Shown here: in pieces, positions 61,830 to 64,000 of the stretch | Position numbering within the stretch: the first letter of the stretch is position 1 | How the letters are laid out: each line of letters opens with the position of its first letter | Assembly (NCBI GenBank): GCA_003246205.1 | Contig: QKBC01000009.1 | Coordinates: forward strand, 1 to 64,000 | Direction: 5' to 3' | Length of the DNA stretch: 64,000 nt | From: Flavobacterium haoranii | GTDB taxonomy: Bacteria; Bacteroidota; Bacteroidia; Flavobacteriales; Flavobacteriaceae | The notes under the pieces: model-generated | What the model saw: only the letters and a program-made list of their open reading frames with translations | Told to the model about the DNA's origin: nothing | The model's database searches: none | Position numbers and translations under genes: made by a program

Positions 61830-62570
61830 ATGCTTAAAATCATTGTAGAATTTACAAAAGTTATCATCCTGATACTTGTCGGGATCCTGATGAATTCATG
61901 TACTAAGTTCAATTCCAATTTCCAATCTGTAAGCGGAAACGGAAATGTTGTAACTGTAAACAGAACTATTACAGAACCTTTTACTGCGATAAAAGCAAAA
62001 ACCGGTTTACAAGTAATTGTGAAACAAGGTTCAGACCAAAACATCACTATTGAAGCAGATGAAAACTTACAGGATCATATTTTTACTGAAGTGAAAAAAG
62101 GAGAATTAGAAGTGTATACAGATGCTAATATTCGTAAAAGTTCAGCAAAAAAAGTTTATATTACATTACCAGAACTTACCGAATTATCTTCATCTAGCGG
62201 AGCCAGTGTAACTTCAGCAAACACGTTTCATTGCAAAAATATAGATTTCGATTCCAGTAGCGGAAGTAATCTTACTTTTTCAGTTGAAGCTCAAAAAATT
62301 GATTGTGAAAGCAGCAGCGGAAGTACAATGAAACTATCCGGAAAAACAGTTTCTCTTGAAACCGATTCTTCCAGCGGAAGCAATATGGATTTAAAAAACT
62401 TGGTTGCACAAAATATTGATTCCGAAGCATCAAGTGGAAGTTCAACCCACGTTAATCCAACTGAAAACTTAAAAGCGGAAGCCTCTAGCGGTGCTTCTAT
62501 TACTTACGTAAACCAACCTAAAAGAATCACAACAGATAAAAGCTCAGGAGGCAGCGTTAGTCTGCAATAA
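61830..62570 (+). CDS. GIN-domain (DUF2807) lipoprotein
   Basis: A 246-residue protein with a type II signal peptide ending at Cys24 (LMNSC). The mature part is a GIN/DUF2807 right-handed beta-helix with a regular Ser-rich repeat: SSGAS, SSSGS, SSSGS, SSSGS, ASSGS, ASSGA and SSGGS appear about every 20 residues. It starts 23 bases after pspC. It probably lies in the periplasm or on the outer membrane and may bind a ligand or cap a surface assembly. A terminator follows. Confidence 0.92.
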   Translation: MLKIIVEFTKVIILILVGILMNSCTKFNSNFQSVSGNGNVVTVNRTITEPFTAIKAKTGLQVIVKQGSDQNITIEADENLQDHIFTEVKKGELEVYTDANIRKSSAKKVYITLPELTELSSSSGASVTSANTFHCKNIDFDSSSGSNLTFSVEAQKIDCESSSGSTMKLSGKTVSLETDSSSGSNMDLKNLVAQNIDSEASSGSSTHVNPTENLKAEASSGASITYVNQPKRITTDKSSGGSVSLQ

Positions 62571-62589
62571 ATTCTCCAAAAGCAAAGCA

Positions 62590-62620
62590 TAAACATCGGT
62601 TTTACCGATGTTTTTTTATG
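62590..62620 (+). terminator. terminator after the first GIN gene
   Basis: A ten-base perfect stem (aaacatcggt / accgatgttt) with a three-base loop and a T tail. Confidence 0.85.
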
Positions 62621-62641
62621 TAAAAAAATTATAACAGATTT

Positions 62642-62672
62642 TTGGTTCACGAATCTTTTTTGTGTAGGTTTG
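62642..62672 (+). promoter_or_regulatory. promoter of the second GIN gene
   Basis: TTG at 62642-62644 and TAggTTTG at 62665-62672 with a 20-base spacer, about 57 bases before the start codon. Confidence 0.65.
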
Positions 62673-62729
62673 TTTGCAAAGATTCCATTTGGAACAGTAT
62701 TTGTAATAGATTGACCAAATCCAACAAAA

Positions 62730-63566
62730 ATGAAGAGATTAACAGTACTTACCCTATTAGTTTTCAGCGTTACTTTTTTGGCTCAGGCACAAAAGAAAGA
62801 AAAAGTAAAAGGTTCAAAAATTGTCACACATACCATTAATGAAGTAGAAAATTTCGAAAATATTGAAATAGACGATAATTTAGAAGTATATCTGGTAAAA
62901 GGAGACAAAGCTTCAGTTGAAATTGAAGCTGATGATAACTTGCATGACGCTATCAACTTTTCAGTTGCAAACAATACATTAAGAGTTTCCAGCTTAAAAA
63001 ATGTGATTAGTGCCAAAAAATTCTCTATCCGAATCAATTACACCAACGACTTAAAACTGGTTGTTGCAAAAGGTGAAACTGTTATTAACGCTTTGAATGA
63101 ATTACAAGGTGAAAATGTAACGGTAAAAAATTATGGCAGATCCCGTTCTTACCTCAATGTTAATTCTACTTATTTTACACTCATCCTAAATGACAAAGCA
63201 GAAGCAGAGCTAAATGTTAAAGCACAAAGTACAACTTTAGAATTAAGCAATAATGCGGAACTGAAAGCTCTAATCGCTTCGCCTGAATTCAAATTGGATA
63301 TGTATGAAAATAGTGAAGCCGAAATAGAAGGAGATGCCGCACAAGCTAAAATCAGACTGGACAACAGCGCTTCTTTGACTTCAGATAATCTGACACTAAA
63401 AGAACTCGAACTTACAGCTGAAGGACACGTTAAAACACGTGTGAATGTTATAGACAAAATTGCTATTTCTGCCTCTGGAAAAGCAGAAATTGAACTATAC
63501 GGCCAACCAAAAATTGACATGGTTTTGTTTACCAACAATGCTATTTTGTACAAAAAGGAAAAGTAA
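62730..63566 (+). CDS. secreted GIN-domain (DUF2807) protein
   Basis: A 278-residue protein with a Sec signal peptide (MKRLTVLTLLVFSVTFLAQAQ) and a GIN beta-helix without the Ser repeats of the neighbour. VENFENIEIDDNLEVYLVKGDKASVEIEADDNLHDAINF is the usual entry of the fold. It has its own promoter and is separated from the other GIN gene by a terminator. It ends 74 bases before the convergent trxB. Confidence 0.9.
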   Translation: MKRLTVLTLLVFSVTFLAQAQKKEKVKGSKIVTHTINEVENFENIEIDDNLEVYLVKGDKASVEIEADDNLHDAINFSVANNTLRVSSLKNVISAKKFSIRINYTNDLKLVVAKGETVINALNELQGENVTVKNYGRSRSYLNVNSTYFTLILNDKAEAELNVKAQSTTLELSNNAELKALIASPEFKLDMYENSEAEIEGDAAQAKIRLDNSASLTSDNLTLKELELTAEGHVKTRVNVIDKIAISASGKAEIELYGQPKIDMVLFTNNAILYKKEK

Positions 63567-63589
63567 ACATCTCTTATTTATATTCATAA

Positions 63590-63620
63590 AAAAATCCAGC
63601 ATAATGCTGGATTTTTCATT
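63590..63620. terminator. bidirectional terminator
   Basis: A stem of about 11-12 bases (aaaaatccagc / gctggattttt) with an A/T loop, A-rich before and T-rich after, between the GIN gene and convergent trxB. Confidence 0.85.
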
Positions 63621-63639
63621 TTTAATATATTTTATTCCT

Positions 63640-64000
63640 TTAGTCTTTTGAAGCTAAATAACGTTCTGCATCTAAAGCTGCCATACAGCCTGTTCCTGCT
63701 GCTGTAATAGCCTGTCTGTAAACATGGTCTGCAGCATCACCGGCTACAAATACTCCGGGAACATTCGTTTTAGTACTACCACTTTGATTAATAACATATC
63801 CCGTTTCATCTAACTCTAGATAATCAGCAAAAATATCTGTATTCGGTTTGTGCCCTATAGCTACAAAGAAACCTGTTGCCGGAATTTCAGTTATTTCTCC
63901 AGAAGCTCTATCCTTAGCTTTAACTCCGGTTACAACGTTACCATCGCCTAAAACTTCTTCTGTTTCTGTATTCAATAAAATTTCAATATTCTCGGTTTTA
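63640..64000 (-). CDS. trxB: thioredoxin-disulfide reductase, C-terminal part (cut by the window edge)
   Basis: The visible 120 residues or so are the end of an FAD/NADPH reductase that reduces thioredoxin. [14 protein letters not shown] and [34 protein letters not shown] are the typical C-terminal NADP and FAD-binding segments of TrxB. The frame stays open to the edge of the window (it reads ...[14 protein letters not shown] there), so the start and the CxxC redox site lie outside. The Met at 63975 in the open frame is not the true start. Confidence 0.93.
   Translation of the reverse strand, partial: KTENIEILLNTETEEVLGDGNVVTGVKAKDRASGEITEIPATGFFVAIGHKPNTDIFADYLELDETGYVINQSGSTKTNVPGVFVAGDAADHVYRQAITAAGTGCMAALDAERYLASKD

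Overview
The window is chromosomal DNA of a member of the Bacteroidota, almost certainly a Flavobacteriaceae close to Flavobacterium. The reasons are the low G+C, Bacteroidota promoters (TTG, about 19-20 bases, TAnnTTTG), a 1119-residue SecA without the C-terminal zinc tail preceded by a DUF2795 gene, a type IX secretion (T9SS) sorting domain, TonB/SusC-like plug motifs in other proteins, and lipoproteins of the 'SC' type. I see no rRNA, tRNA, CRISPR array, transposase or integrase. No gene-free stretch exceeds 300 bases. The last gene (trxB) runs off the right edge.

Layout. 1-9700: housekeeping genes (ABC-F ATPase, methyltransferase, beta-carbonic anhydrase, LolD/MacB-type ATPase, PduO-type cobalamin adenosyltransferase, DUF2795, secA). 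9700-19200: an XRE regulator divergent from a membrane-stress operon (YbjN-like, PspA, YqiJ/NfeD-like, flotillin), followed after an internal terminator by a 1604-residue DUF3686-type AAA+ ATPase. 19200-22800: FAD oxidase with an AEC transporter, then meaB. 22777-31332: an accessory block on the minus strand, made of a delta-60/T9SS surface protein lodged in the 3' end of meaB, a second copy of the meaB tail, a leaderless PG-binding/CHAP amidase and three large proteins I cannot identify. 31500-34340: lipoprotein, polytopic membrane protein, histidine kinase and NarL-type response regulator. 34340-45170: MATE, PPK2, scramblase-like protein, ECF sigma/anti-sigma/VWA cluster, haem-binding protein, phospholipase A and a second ABC-F. 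45300-59060: M3 peptidase, two YceI lipoproteins, MFS, DUF2007, half-DEAD protein, sigma-54 activator without a DNA-binding domain, MscS plus ABC-2 exporter, dnaJ/grpE, SDR39U1 and DUF4442. 59200-64000: DUF4870, PadR, PspC and two GIN-domain proteins, then trxB.

How the genes work together. The clearest multi-gene system is 10457-19187. PspA is an ESCRT-III homologue; here it is encoded with a flotillin scaffold, a membrane OB-fold partner, a YbjN chaperone-like protein and a giant AAA+ ATPase. This suggests a membrane-remodelling machine with its own disassembly motor. The second system of interest is the unidentified four-gene cassette at 25643-31332. The strongest sign of genome rearrangement is the 75-bp, about 91% identical duplication of the meaB 3' end on either side of the delta-60 gene.
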